64,000 nt of DNA from Okeania sp. SIO2B3 (GCF_010672525.1 NZ_JAAHGH010000012.1:1-64000); one strand, 5' to 3'. Shown: positions 45,957 to 56,813, counted from the stretch's first letter. The notes: generated from the sequence alone by a model not told the origin. Translations and numbers: made by a program.

Positions 45957-48900
45957 TTACCTAATTTGGAAATTATCCTCAGTAATAGTAGGTGCACCAT
46001 CAAGTTCAGCAAATATAGTCAAGTCACCACCTAAATTACCTTCATAGAAATAGAAAAGAAAACCAGAATCTTCACTGTAGACGATTAAAGCATCTGATGC
46101 AAATGCGTCGTCATCAGTAGCAACTATTTCAAAATCACTATTATCACTGAAACCTATTCCAGCAGAACTATTAAGGTCGCTAAAAGTTGACTTATCTAAA
46201 AGAATTAAGTCGCCTTGGTTTCCTGGTTCTTCTGGTCTGAGGTCTGGTTGGAAATCAGTGATCGAATCAATACCGAAATTATTGGGGTCGAATGGTTCAC
46301 TACCACTATAGATGAAAAGGTCAATACTTGCTCCACCAGTCAGCAAATCAAATCCCGGACCACTATTAATGCGATCGCGACCTTGACCACCATTCAGGAC
46401 ATCATTTCCATCACCACCAAACAAGAAGTCAAAACCAGGACGACCTTCTAGTGTATCATCTCCATCTTGCCCGTATAGGAAGTCACTGCCACGACCACCA
46501 ATTATTTCATCGTCACCAAAACTACCTGCTAAGGTATCCGCGCCATTCAATCCCGAAATAGTATCGTCACCAGTGTCACCATTGAGAACTTCTGGTTGAG
46601 GAGTACCTTCAATTAACTGGTCTTCCTCAGGAGGTGTATCTTCAATAACGATTTGAGCTTCTTGATTTTCTGGATCTACCTCATAATCATCTTCTGGTTG
46701 CAACTCAATAGTTGTGGTTTCATTTCCTTCCTCCTCACCATCAAAAAGAGTTGTCCAGGTAACGGTTGCTGTGGTTGCCCCTTCCTCAATGGTAATTGCC
46801 GAACGTGCGAGTTCATCACCAACTGGGTCCAGAGATTCCAGGTTAGAAGCATTAGTTAGCTCAGGAGGAAAATCTATATCGCCGAAAGCATCATCAGAAT
46901 CTGTTTCTGACCAAACTACCCGTAAACCTCCTTCTGGAGCAGGTTGACTTAAGTTGAAAGTTAAGGTGTATTCATCCCCATCTTCATCAACAGTATCAGG
47001 TTCAACCTCAATACCGACTGTAGGAATTTCTATTTCTATTCCTATTCCTTCTGCTAATTCCAGAGGTTCATCTAACTCCAACAGAATGATTTCATTATTA
47101 TCAATTGCCGGAGGTCGCCCTTCAGAGAAAGGATAGTTGTTGTCATTGGCAACTAGAATGGTGTCTTCATCAATAACTAACACATCCTCAATTGTGAAAA
47201 AGGGGAAGTCAAAGGTAGTGTCGCCATCATTGTTGAGGTCGTTGGGGTCGTCAATATCTAGTAAGTCTACAACTTCTTCTTTGGCAACAAAACCTTCATC
47301 GTCAACTACAGAAATGTCAATCTTAAAGATTTTCTTGAATTGAGCTTCATCCCCTTGACGACCATCTCGTTCAATAACTAAAAATTCATCGTCATTGATG
47401 GGAGTAAAATCACCAATGGCATGACCGACTACATCGGTAGGATAGAAACCAATTAGATCGGTGAAAGAGCTAGACTCAGGATCGAACTCATAGATCCGGA
47501 GAGCATTATCTGGATCGCCAACAACTGCACCCTCTAATAAAGGATAGAAAGTTTGGCGATCGGGACTGAATGCCATACCTTCATAACCACGGGAAGTCCG
47601 TATATTTGGTTCATCAATAAATTGCTCTACAACTATGCTGCCAGTAGCAGGGAAGTCAGTAAAGAAACCATCTGCACCAATTTCGATGAGTTGTTCAAAT
47701 TCTTCTCCAGGTGTTTGAGGTGTACCATCGGAGTTGAGAGTAAGGAAACTTTCTTCATCACGCAAAGTGTAGGGATGAACCTGTAAACCTGCATCATGTG
47801 CCCAATCTATTATTGGTAATACTTCCCCAGTTAATTGAGTGGTAATTTCCGCGTTACCGTCACCGTCACCATCAACAGGTGTATCTATATCATCCCGGAG
47901 CAAGAAACTATTTTTCCAAGGTCCTAAACCGTCAGCGTAGGCACCGATCAGTTCGATTACTTCCGGGTTTGCTAGGTCGGCGTAGGTAGGAACACTAGAG
48001 AAGTCGATTAGGTCAGCTAGGTTGCCGTAGATAGCACGAGTATTAGCCGTTTCTAAGAGAGGTTGTAGCCTTTCAGGATCAAAGGAAATGTCTGCTTGAG
48101 TTTCTCCCACAGGAGCAATTCCACTAACTTTAACTATCATGTCGTCAAAGTCTTGATTGGAATTAGCAAAGGGCAACTCCTCGGCGGCAATGATGAATTC
48201 GTTTTCAACTTCGGAATAAATAGCAAACTGAGGATCGCTCTCTGGATTCAGAGTATTGTTAGTTGAAAAGGTGTAGCTTTCGGCTCCTAATCCGGTAGGA
48301 TCGCCAATGGGTAAGCTGTTTATTAGGCCAAAGTGAACTTGCTGGCTAAAGTTATTGGCGACTTCATCGCCATTAATGGTAACTGTACCTGCCTCGCTAA
48401 TGGTAACTTCGATGGACTTAGGTGCGCTGTCTGGACCAGCAAATAGAACGACAGTGTTATCGGGATTGGTGGCATCCTGTAGAATAAATTGGTTAGTATC
48501 TTGGAGGTTGCCAAACTGATCGAGTATCTCTTGGGGAGCTCCAGGTCCGGGATTTTTCTCAGCTAAAAGGGTTACGGTAAAAGCACTACCGGTGAAAGTG
48601 GCATAGTTGACCTGGTCTACGATCGCATCAATACCAGTGGGTTCAAACTCCTCAGCATTAGCAACGAAGTCGAAGGGTACTGAGAACCCACCGCCACCTT
48701 CGTTGATGAAGTCATCTTCAGTGTCACCGAGTAACTGCACTAACTTTAGGTTTTCGAGACCTTGAGCAGGTAATATTTCGTTGCGCAGCTCAAGTAGGTT
48801 TTGAACTTCAAAGGACTGGATAAAAATACGGTCAGGGTCTGTGAAACCTGTATCTTGCAGGGTTTGAATTAAAGGTTCTTCTAAGGATAAATTCTGCTCA

Positions 48901-51674
48901 TCGAAGAATGTGGGGTGTTTGGTTTCAGGATAGATACCAACTTCAAACCCGAATTCTTCCATTTCTTGTACTAACTCGATAACTTCTTGGAAGGTAGGAA
49001 TTTCAAACTCACCATTGAAAGATTGGTCGCGGATGTCACGAGATTGAACAGCACGCAGTTGTTTGATTTCTGCTAGGGTAAAGTCTTCAGCAAAATAACC
49101 AGTTTTTTCTTCACCGTCAAGAATTTTGGTGCTTTGGCGTTCTGGACCAAATACTTCAGCAACGTTGGTGGTATCGTCTAGTAATGGTTCGTGTCTGGCA
49201 ATAAGAACACCATCGGAAGTAGTTACGAGGTCTGGTTCAACGAAGTCTGCACCTTGAACGATCGCTAGACGATATGCTTCTAGAGTATGTTCTGGGAAGT
49301 CACCACTTGCACCTCGGTGTCCGATAACTATTGGTGCGCTACCGTCGAGGGTATTGAAATTATTGAGGTTAGGATTTTGGGGTGCTCGTACTTCGTCAGC
49401 AACAATAGCATCCCGAACGGGAATTCCTGTACGTGTGAAGTCGGTAAAGAAACCATCTGCACCAATGTCTATCAGTTGTTCAAATTCTTCTTCAGGAGTT
49501 TGAGGTGTTCCTGTTCCTAAAATTTCAAAGGAAATACTTCCCTCAGCAACATAAGCTCCTCCTGTTGGAATAAGTAACCCTGTATCTGGGTCTGTTATAA
49601 AACTGACGTCGGAATCTTCTGACAGAGGAAAACCAAATCCCACGAAACCAGAAGTGTCAACTTCAGTATCAATTGGATCGACTGTACCACTTCCTTGAAC
49701 AATATCTAGATCGTTATCATTCAAAAAGTCTTCGGATATAAAGACGCTGTTGAAGCTACCTGAGTCTGGACCACCAACTATGACAAACTCACCTGTTTCC
49801 TCATTCTCTTCTAACAAAAAGTTGTCAATAAAGAAACCTGCTTCTTCACCTGCTAACTCAGGTTTAGCTATTTCTTCAGCAAATTCGGGAGCAACCAATA
49901 AGGGAATAGCTGGCGTAGAAACTATTCCTGTATCTGGGTCTAAGACTAAATCTGCTGGAGTGAATGTAAAGTCAAAGAATGGTTCTAGATTATTACCTTG
50001 TTCGTCAGTTTGAGTATTATCAATACGACTATAAAGAGCAGCATTTCCACCGGGACGTTCTATACCTATTAAGGCGTTGACAATTAATTGCGGGCTGTCA
50101 AATTCCTCAGTATCATTAGGGTTGAGTGTGAGGAAACTTTCTTCATCTCGCAAAGTGTAGGGGTGAACTTGTAAACCTGCATCGTGTGCGTCATCAATAA
50201 AGGAAGTAATTTCTCCTGTCAACTGATCGTCAATTTCTGCTTCTCCATCTCCATTTACATCAACTGGAGTATCTAAAGAGTTGCGCAACAGAATATTATT
50301 TTTCCAAGGTCCTGCACCTTCTGCATAAAGGTCGCCAATAACTTCTAGAAATTCTGCACTGTCCAGGTCTGCATAAACTGTATTTTCAGAGAGAGGAGTA
50401 TCTAGTGCATCTAGGAATTCTTGACCGTAAATAGCTGCTAAGTCGTTACCTTCAGCAACATTAAACCGGATATCGAAGGGGAAGGAGAACCCAGCTTCAG
50501 GATTAGCTCCTTCAGTAGTATTTCCATATAGTTGAACTAAAGGAATATCTCCGAGTTCTGCATCATCTAACTGTTGTTGTAAGTCAATTAAGTTGGCAAA
50601 CTCAAACGACTGAATAAAAATGCGATTTGGGTCTGTGAAACCTGTATCTTGCAGGGTTTGAATTAGGGGTTCTTCTAAAGATAAATCCTGTTCGTCAAAG
50701 AATGTAGGGTGTTTGGTTTCGGGATAGATGCCAACTTGAACACCTGTTTCTGCTTCTACTCTTTGAACAAGTTCGATGATTTCTTCTAATGTCGGAATCT
50801 CAAATAACCCATCAAACTCAGGGTCGCGGAAGTCACGAGATTGAACTGCGCGTAGTTGTTTGATTTCTGCAAGAGTAAAGTCTTCAGCAAAATAACCAGT
50901 TTTTTCTACACCATCAAGAGATTTAGTGCTTTGGCGTTCTGGACCGAATACTTCAGCAACGTTGGTGGTATCATCTAGCAGTGGTTCGTGACGAGCGATA
51001 AGTACACCGTCAGATGTTGTTACCAAGTCAGGTTCAATAAAATCAGCACCAGCGGCGATCGCTGCTTCATAAGCTACTAGGGTATGTTCTGGTAAGTCTC
51101 CACTTGCACCCCTGTGGGCAATAACTAGAGGATCTTGGCCGTTAAGGGTATTGAGTTCAATAGGGTTGGGAGTGGCAATAGGAGCTTCTAATAAAGTTCC
51201 GATACTATCGAAGTGTAGGATATAAGGTCCGAATTCTTCTCCAATCCAAATATCGCCATTATCCGCGATGACAAAAGACTCGAGATCGAAGTCTGCTCCA
51301 GTGAGGAGGCGATCGCTTGTATCTTCATTAACAATATCGAAAGGTATCAGATTATTAGGATCTGCTAGTTGAATAAAATCTTGAACCTCAACACTAGCAT
51401 TGCCATCTTCAACTCCAGCAAAGTCGGGGTCAACTTGATATAGTCTGAGCAAATAATCTGCACTATTTCCTTGAGAACCGAAACCGTTATCAGAGAGAAA
51501 CCAATAGGTGCTGCCATCTTCGCTACCAGGAGCAAATTGAACGCCACTAAATCCTTGTACTGGTTGACTGTCAAATGGCGTGGGTCGGTTATCTGTATCA
51601 ATGAAGTTTCCTGATGGGGGACCTTCTGCAAATGTGTCTGCTGGTAATACAGCAAATCCTGTTAATTCTGCCAT
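45957..51674 (-). CDS. Giant RTX exoprotein: split phytase-like domain with two nested GDPD domains and Calx-beta
   Basis: A 1905-residue protein without a signal peptide. Residues 1-165 (GFSGVQFAPGSEDGSTYWFL, TGADFDLESFVIADNGDIWI) and about 1360-1540 (RGYEGMAFSPDRQTFYPLLE, FFTIEDVLVIDEDTI) look like the two halves of one esterase-like phytase domain. Between them are two glycerophosphodiester phosphodiesterase domains: VIAHRGASGDLPEHTL from residue 184 and VIGHRGASGDFPEHTL from about 781. Each contains EPDLVTTSDGVLIARHEPLL and GIYPETKHPTFF, and each carries a different 150-200-residue beta-rich insertion. A Calx-beta-like domain (about 1545-1660) and RTX nonapeptides (GDDTLEGRPGFDFLFGGDGN, about 1700-1790) follow. 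Likely exported by type I secretion and Ca-dependent; a role in organic phosphorus use is inferred. Confidence 0.9.
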   Translation of the reverse strand: MAELTGFAVLPADTFAEGPPSGNFIDTDNRPTPFDSQPVQGFSGVQFAPGSEDGSTYWFLSDNGFGSQGNSADYLLRLYQVDPDFAGVEDGNASVEVQDFIQLADPNNLIPFDIVNEDTSDRLLTGADFDLESFVIADNGDIWIGEEFGPYILHFDSIGTLLEAPIATPNPIELNTLNGQDPLVIAHRGASGDLPEHTLVAYEAAIAAGADFIEPDLVTTSDGVLIARHEPLLDDTTNVAEVFGPERQSTKSLDGVEKTGYFAEDFTLAEIKQLRAVQSRDFRDPEFDGLFEIPTLEEIIELVQRVEAETGVQVGIYPETKHPTFFDEQDLSLEEPLIQTLQDTGFTDPNRIFIQSFEFANLIDLQQQLDDAELGDIPLVQLYGNTTEGANPEAGFSFPFDIRFNVAEGNDLAAIYGQEFLDALDTPLSENTVYADLDSAEFLEVIGDLYAEGAGPWKNNILLRNSLDTPVDVNGDGEAEIDDQLTGEITSFIDDAHDAGLQVHPYTLRDEESFLTLNPNDTEEFDSPQLIVNALIGIERPGGNAALYSRIDNTQTDEQGNNLEPFFDFTFTPADLVLDPDTGIVSTPAIPLLVAPEFAEEIAKPELAGEEAGFFIDNFLLEENEETGEFVIVGGPDSGSFNSVFISEDFLNDNDLDIVQGSGTVDPIDTEVDTSGFVGFGFPLSEDSDVSFITDPDTGLLIPTGGAYVAEGSISFEILGTGTPQTPEEEFEQLIDIGADGFFTDFTRTGIPVRDAIVADEVRAPQNPNLNNFNTLDGSAPIVIGHRGASGDFPEHTLEAYRLAIVQGADFVEPDLVTTSDGVLIARHEPLLDDTTNVAEVFGPERQSTKILDGEEKTGYFAEDFTLAEIKQLRAVQSRDIRDQSFNGEFEIPTFQEVIELVQEMEEFGFEVGIYPETKHPTFFDEQNLSLEEPLIQTLQDTGFTDPDRIFIQSFEVQNLLELRNEILPAQGLENLKLVQLLGDTEDDFINEGGGGFSVPFDFVANAEEFEPTGIDAIVDQVNYATFTGSAFTVTLLAEKNPGPGAPQEILDQFGNLQDTNQFILQDATNPDNTVVLFAGPDSAPKSIEVTISEAGTVTINGDEVANNFSQQVHFGLINSLPIGDPTGLGAESYTFSTNNTLNPESDPQFAIYSEVENEFIIAAEELPFANSNQDFDDMIVKVSGIAPVGETQADISFDPERLQPLLETANTRAIYGNLADLIDFSSVPTYADLANPEVIELIGAYADGLGPWKNSFLLRDDIDTPVDGDGDGNAEITTQLTGEVLPIIDWAHDAGLQVHPYTLRDEESFLTLNSDGTPQTPGEEFEQLIEIGADGFFTDFPATGSIVVEQFIDEPNIRTSRGYEGMAFSPDRQTFYPLLEGAVVGDPDNALRIYEFDPESSSFTDLIGFYPTDVVGHAIGDFTPINDDEFLVIERDGRQGDEAQFKKIFKIDISVVDDEGFVAKEEVVDLLDIDDPNDLNNDGDTTFDFPFFTIEDVLVIDEDTILVANDNNYPFSEGRPPAIDNNEIILLELDEPLELAEGIGIEIEIPTVGIEVEPDTVDEDGDEYTLTFNLSQPAPEGGLRVVWSETDSDDAFGDIDFPPELTNASNLESLDPVGDELARSAITIEEGATTATVTWTTLFDGEEEGNETTTIELQPEDDYEVDPENQEAQIVIEDTPPEEDQLIEGTPQPEVLNGDTGDDTISGLNGADTLAGSFGDDEIIGGRGSDFLYGQDGDDTLEGRPGFDFLFGGDGNDVLNGGQGRDRINSGPGFDLLTGGASIDLFIYSGSEPFDPNNFGIDSITDFQPDLRPEEPGNQGDLILLDKSTFSDLNSSAGIGFSDNSDFEIVATDDDAFASDALIVYSEDSGFLFYFYEGNLGGDLTIFAELDGAPTITEDNFQIR

Positions 51675-52309
51675 TTGATTCTCCTCTCACCTTAAAATTG
51701 ATGTTTTAGATTGATTTTTTATTTGGAAATTTGATAAAAAAAAGTTTTATCTAAGGCATGAAAATACAGTCAAGAAATATGCCTCGTAGTTGATTTTGAG
51801 GAATCAATCTAAATCCAAATGTCTGAACAAGCTGAAATGTCTATTTGACTCTTTCAGCTTTGATATATAAATCAATTGGAAATTTTTACTAATTCCCAAG
51901 ACATCTTATTGGGTGAAGATTAAATAAATATTTCCAGGAGGTTAAGAAAAGATTTTTTTTCGGTTAAAGAAATAAAATAAATAGTTTAAGTTACAGAAAA
52001 TAGGAAATATCTTATCTATATTTTTTAGGCTACAAAAAGAAAACAGGATTTACACAAAAGATGAAATTATACACCATTTGTAGGAGGTTAACGGCCGTTA
52101 ATTATATCTGGTGGTTATGCCTAAGTCCTGAAAAAGTTTAGTATAGGTACTTCAGCAAAATTAATTGTTTAGCAGAATAAAAAAGGAAGAATATTGTTGT
52201 CTGAGTTTTAAGCTTTTGACCTGTGTGTGCCCTTTTCTTTGACTGCGATATTAACTTCTCTCTCTCTAAGGGTTTACAGAGGAAGTTATATTTCATTAAT
52301 AGATAATGG
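51675..52309. other. Upstream region of the giant gene with a family C element
   Basis: A+T-rich DNA without genes. A family C element lies at 52044-52130, with left end CAGGATTTACACA and right end CTAAGTCCTG and internal ttatatctggtggttatgc. The promoter of the giant gene should be in the first few hundred bases; none is clear. Confidence 0.45.
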
Positions 52310-53200
52310 ATAATTACCTCGGGTTTTAACCGTTACGGAATTGAATATAAGGAAATATTATTTCTTCTCTTGGTCCATTGGATATGGCGCAGGTTTCGGA
52401 GCCATCCCACCCTACGGGAAGCTGCGCTAACGACCGCTTTTTCCCCTTAAAAGGGGAGGCTTCAAGGCGCGAATTATTTAATTATTAATTATTAATTATT
52501 CGGTAAGCATTCCACAGGAAATACTTACAGTTATATACAAATTTTTTGCACTACTACTTAAGTTAGTTATGAAAATTAAGTTAGTCGCTTAACATCAAAA
52601 TTTTTTTGCTAATCTTCATGGAAATACTAAATAATTTTGGTGAGCTGAAAAATGACTAACTTGATAAATCAATATTGTTTTTTTGTCAATCAATAAAGAT
52701 TAGTCTTTTAGGTTAATTTATATCAACTTACTGCCATGGTAGAGATTTTTTTTAATGTCTGACTATAGAAATTTGCACCTCAGCTATTAGTCTGATTTTT
52801 TCTATCTTGAAAGATATAGAGATAACTTAATTTTTACCGAATAATTAAAGTTTAAAGCCTCTCCTTTAAAGCAGAAAAAAGCGGTCTATCTTCGGAAATT
52901 CCCGTAGGGTGGGATGGCGATATAGCAATGTGCGCTGGCATATTTACAAATTGCAGGAATTGCCCAATAGCTAAAAGCGTTATATTATTCCCACGGAGAT
53001 GCTGCGCAAACAGATTTTTATTCCCCCTATTGCCTATTGCCTGCGCGCAGCGCTATATATCTTCGCTGGCCGACCATCACCAAGAAAAGAAAAAATTTTC
53101 ACGCTCCGCATCAATCATCTTTTTTTCAAGAAGAGGTAATTGTTAATAATTAATAATTAATAATTAATTATTAATTGTTAATTGTTGAACACTTCCCTTT
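52310..53200. repeat. Family E copies flanking family D copy and 7-bp tandem
   Basis: Inverted family E copy at 52310-52505 (ggttttaaccgttacggaat, tccattggatatggcg, accgctttttccccttaaaa), family F motif at 52505-52532, partial direct family E at 52838-52920 joined without gap to a family D element at 52921-53057 (TATAGCAATGTGCGCTGG ... gcgcgcagcgctata), and TTAATAA 7-bp tandem at 53146-53180. No gene. Confidence 0.6.
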
Positions 53201-53861
53201 GTAGCGATATTCAGGAAAGAGTATACTTTTATATTTTAACTTATTGGCATCAATGAGTAAGTATTAAAAGAAACAATTTTGGATTTAATATTTGAAATTA
53301 TTAGTCAATATATTTTGATGTAAGAATATGGAAATTTTTATTGCTAGAATAAAATTAGACTATTATAAACCCTCTTTTTCTAAAAGCGCAGCGCCAAAAA
53401 AAATGCGTACCAAAAAAAATCCCTAAACCCCTATGCTTAATTCACGGCGCTACGGAATTTATAGCACTACATAAATATTCCTCTATTTCCTACTTCCTAC
53501 CTCCCTACTCCCTACTCCCTTTTCACTCAGATTTATTGTCAAACGCCAAAGAACGTACTGCTATATTTATCAGAATTTTCTTACTTCTCCTGATGTACTA
53601 CCAGTTACTTTTAGCTTCTGATAAAGGAGCTAAAGCGCTTTGTCTACCCTAGTGCAGGATGGCGGAAATAACTGACCAGTTACAAAATCCTAAAACAATT
53701 ACAAATCAAAAATGATTGACTGTCTTGAGTGCGTCTTACATTCTGAGGGGACCTCAGAATTACGCACTCGCTTTTAACTTCCGCGTAGCGGCACTAGGTC
53801 ATACCGCTATTCCATATTCCCTTCTTAAAATTGCAGAAAAAAATCAATGTAAACATTAACT
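53201..53861. other. Intergenic before the channel gene, no gene seen
   Basis: A+T-rich, with GGGAGTAGG-type repeat in inverse (tccctactccctactccct, about 53500-53521) and a palindromic ctgaggggacctcag at 53742-53756. That hairpin could be a terminator or regulatory stem, but there is no adjacent upstream gene. Confidence 0.35.
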
Positions 53862-53879
53862 TTGTTAGTAAAAAAAATT

Positions 53880-54938
53880 ATGAAAATAGAGAAAAAACGT
53901 AAATCTTTGAAAGAGCAAATTTACTATATTTTTGAATATTCAGACCAGAAAAATTTTTTTAGTTTGCTAGATGATTTGCTGATTACTATTTTAACAAGCA
54001 TTAGTGTCAGTGCGTTTATTTTGGAAACTTCTCCCACATTTTCAGATATTTATTCTGAAGATTTAGAATTAATCGAAATAATGATCACAGGATTGTTTAC
54101 TTTAGAATATTTTATCAGAATATGGGTATGTACAATTAATCCTAAATATCGTCATCCTATTAGTGGGAGATTAAAATATATAATTACCCCCTTATCCATA
54201 ATAGACCTGATAGCTATTTTGCCATTTTATTTGCAAGTATTATTTCCCAGTTTAGGATTTATAAAGTTTACATTATTACTGCGTTTATTTCGCTTATTTA
54301 AAATTAGTAGATATTCTGAGTCATTGCGGACTATTATTAAAGTTATAGTTCTCAAAAAAGAGGAACTAATAGCTACATTGCTAATAGTAATTTTTGTATT
54401 AGTCTTTGTTTCAAGCCTCATGTTTTTTGCTGAAAATGAAGCACAACCAGAAAAGTTTTCTAGCATTTTAGAGACTATGTGGTGGGGAGTAGTAACTTTA
54501 ACAACTGTGGGTTATGGAGATGTTTATCCTACGACTAATGTAGGCAAATTATTAAGTGCTGCTGTAGCATTTTTAGGTATCGGAATTTTTGGTCTACCAG
54601 CAGGTATAATTGCATCTGGTTTTGCAGAAGAAGTTCAAAAAAGAAGGGGTAAAAAAATAGTTCATCCAGTAGGAAAAGATATTAAAATAAGTGCAGAAAC
54701 TACATTTCCCTTACATTCAGAACTCAGACATCATATACACCCAGACTTTAGACATCATCATACAAAACAAGAGCAAAAGCAGGCGATGGTTGACTATATT
54801 GAGGAATCATCTGAGATTATGAAAATTTGCATCGAAACCGCAAAGAAAAAGTACGGAAATTATTTTCAAAATGAGGAAATTATTAAAGATTTTGCTATGG
54901 TTCTTTATCAAGAAACAATGCGCAAATTTCATCGTTAA
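53880..54938 (+). CDS. Voltage-gated K+ channel-like ion transport protein
   Basis: From the ATG at 53880 the product has 352 residues (a TTG at 53862 is also in frame). It has the six-segment layout of a Kv-type subunit: S1 near LLITILTSISVSAFILETSP, S2-S3 (EIMITGLFTLEYFIRIWVCT, IITPLSIIDLIAILPFYLQV), a positively charged S4 (LLLRLFRLFKISRYSE), a pore loop with the K+ filter TTVGYGD and S6 (AVAFLGIGIFGLPAGIIASG). The cytosolic C-terminus is His-rich (ELRHHIHPDFRHHH), which might bind metal. Plasma membrane; stands alone in its transcript. Confidence 0.93.
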   Translation: MKIEKKRKSLKEQIYYIFEYSDQKNFFSLLDDLLITILTSISVSAFILETSPTFSDIYSEDLELIEIMITGLFTLEYFIRIWVCTINPKYRHPISGRLKYIITPLSIIDLIAILPFYLQVLFPSLGFIKFTLLLRLFRLFKISRYSESLRTIIKVIVLKKEELIATLLIVIFVLVFVSSLMFFAENEAQPEKFSSILETMWWGVVTLTTVGYGDVYPTTNVGKLLSAAVAFLGIGIFGLPAGIIASGFAEEVQKRRGKKIVHPVGKDIKISAETTFPLHSELRHHIHPDFRHHHTKQEQKQAMVDYIEESSEIMKICIETAKKKYGNYFQNEEIIKDFAMVLYQETMRKFHR

Positions 54939-55266
54939 AAGTCAGGAAGGAGTGAGGTAATAATTAATAATTAATAATTAATAATTAATAATTAATAATT
55001 GTTGAACACCTACCACTTTAACAAGCTATCAGCTAAAATTGGCGGGTTCGGTGTCCCGCACGCTTAGGGTGAAAAAGCGCGTGGTGTGCGTGTTCTTGGT
55101 GTGATAAGACGCGGATCGGCTTTTCTTGAGTATCCCCCATATTATGCCTTGAAAGCTGACCGCTGAAGTGCTGAATGCTGACTGCTATTTTCAATCAGAT
55201 GTAATTATCAATTATCCATTATCAATTATTAATTATTTCCGCCTACTCCCTCTTTTCTAGAAATGT
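54939..55266. repeat. TTAATAA 7-bp tandem and spacer between convergent genes
   Basis: Six or so 7-bp units at 54957-55000, then a G+C-rich piece (gcgggttcggtgtcccgcac, gaaaaagcgcgtggtgtgcg) and a family H half motif (tagaaatgtctaataat) at the end. Not a tRNA. No gene. Confidence 0.5.
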
Positions 55267-56001
55267 CTAATAATCAATAGGTAAACCGTAATATTCAAGA
55301 GTTGAACTATCTTGAATAATATTTTCAGTAGAAGTATCTACTTGAATTTGACCAGATTGCAAAATCAAAGTACGTTGAGTTACTTTAGCAACCCAGTTTA
55401 AATCATGGGAAGCAATTAATATAATTTTAACTGGTAATTGTAAGATAATTTTAGCTAAATTTTTTCGCCATAAAGGATCTAGACCATTAGTCGGTTCATC
55501 TAATATTAAAATTTCTGGTTTTAATGCTAAAACAGCGGCTAAAGCAGCCAATTTTTTTTGACCTCCTGAAAGTTCATATACAGATCTATCTGCATACTTT
55601 TCTAAACCAAATTTTACTAACAAATCATTAGCAATTTCTGTAGCATTTTCTGGAGATAAACCATAGTTAAGCGGACCAAAAGTTATATCCTCTAAAATCC
55701 TAGGCATAAATAGTTGGTCATCAGGATTTTGGAAACAAAAACCTATTTGACGACGTACTTGAGATAAAGTTTTTTCTTCTAGGAGAATTCCTTGAATCCA
55801 AACTTCACCAGATACAGGTTTTTTTAAGCCTACCAAAGTTTCCATAAAAGTACTTTTTCCTGTACCTGTAGGTCCTAACAAAGCGACTTTTTCTCCAGGC
55901 TTAATTGTCAATGAAAGATTCCGTAAAATCGGTTCATTTTGTGGATATTCAAACAATAAATCTTTAACATAGACTCCAGCTTGTGGGTAATCGTCTTGCA
56001 T
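55267..56001 (-). CDS. cbiO: Energy-coupling ATPase of Ni/Co ECF transporter
   Basis: The 244-residue ABC ATPase has Walker A LLGPTGTGKST (about residues 41-51), a Q-loop GFCFQNPDDQLFMPRILEDI typical of CbiO/EcfA, signature ELSGGQKKLAALAAVLAL and Walker B ILILDEPTNGLDP. It powers uptake by the CbiM/CbiQ complex in the plasma membrane. The gene follows cbiQ by 11 bp. Nickel and cobalt versions cannot be told apart from this subunit. Confidence 0.95.
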   Translation of the reverse strand: MQDDYPQAGVYVKDLLFEYPQNEPILRNLSLTIKPGEKVALLGPTGTGKSTFMETLVGLKKPVSGEVWIQGILLEEKTLSQVRRQIGFCFQNPDDQLFMPRILEDITFGPLNYGLSPENATEIANDLLVKFGLEKYADRSVYELSGGQKKLAALAAVLALKPEILILDEPTNGLDPLWRKNLAKIILQLPVKIILIASHDLNWVAKVTQRTLILQSGQIQVDTSTENIIQDSSTLEYYGLPIDY

Positions 56002-56012
56002 TTGATCTATGA

Positions 56013-56813
56013 CTAATTATTAACAGTAAAAAAAAATATTTCTGCCATGACAAAACTAGCAGCAATTATCAGACAGAGGAATAGATATATTGAGTCAGTT
56101 CTAGATTTAAGATTGTTTCTAGAGCTAGAATATATTCTATTATTTTTATTATGTAACACATTGCCATAACCGCGCAACAACATTGCCTGATAAACTCGTT
56201 CTGATTGTTGATAACTTCGGACTAAAAGACTACCTGCAAGAGCAGCATAAACTGATAGATTTCTCAAACTAATTTTGCTGCGTTGAAAACCTCTTAATCT
56301 AGTCGCTTTAAGCATCATACTCAGTTGATTAGATATTTCAAAAATATAACGATAAGATAACAACAGTATGTCGGTAAGAATGGGAGAAATTCCTAACTGT
56401 CTCATTCCTTTTATTGTTGTTAGAAACGAACTTGTACCGAATAAAATCAAACAAGTAGTCATAATAGCAAAAAAACGACTAACAATTAATATAACTGCCA
56501 GACATCCTTCCTGGCGAATTGTCAAAAATCCGTATTGCCAAATAATTGTTTGACCAGATAAAAAAGGTAATAATACGATTACTCCTAACAAAAAAAATCC
56601 TGGATAACGTAATCGACTAATTAAAAATGATAAAGGTAGCTTTGAAACTCCATAAAGCAGAATAGTTACTAAAAGCATTAGTGGAATTAAATACCAACTA
56701 TTCACAGTAGCAAAAGCAAACATTAATGCCATTAAAGCGATAAGTTTATATCTCACATCCCACTGATGTATTGGAGAGTTTAAATTGGCATATTCATCTA
56801 GGGCAAATTTCAT
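56013..56813 (-). CDS. cbiQ: Ni/Co ECF transporter transmembrane T-component
   Basis: The 266-residue protein starts MKFALDEYANLNSPIHQWDV (the DxRxK-type start of CbiQ) and has 5-6 membrane helices. The coupling helices with the Ala-Arg-Gly motifs are visible as KATRLRGFQ and QAMLLRGYG. It couples CbiO to CbiM. It is 11 bp from cbiO, but 1431 bp of repeat DNA separate it from cbiM. Confidence 0.93.
   Translation of the reverse strand: MKFALDEYANLNSPIHQWDVRYKLIALMALMFAFATVNSWYLIPLMLLVTILLYGVSKLPLSFLISRLRYPGFFLLGVIVLLPFLSGQTIIWQYGFLTIRQEGCLAVILIVSRFFAIMTTCLILFGTSSFLTTIKGMRQLGISPILTDILLLSYRYIFEISNQLSMMLKATRLRGFQRSKISLRNLSVYAALAGSLLVRSYQQSERVYQAMLLRGYGNVLHNKNNRIYSSSRNNLKSRTDSIYLFLCLIIAASFVMAEIFFFTVNN

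Noticed and set aside
55020-55110. G+C-rich segment considered as a tRNA or small RNA
   Set aside because: No cloverleaf, T-arm or CCA could be built. No tRNA or rRNA gene was found in the window.
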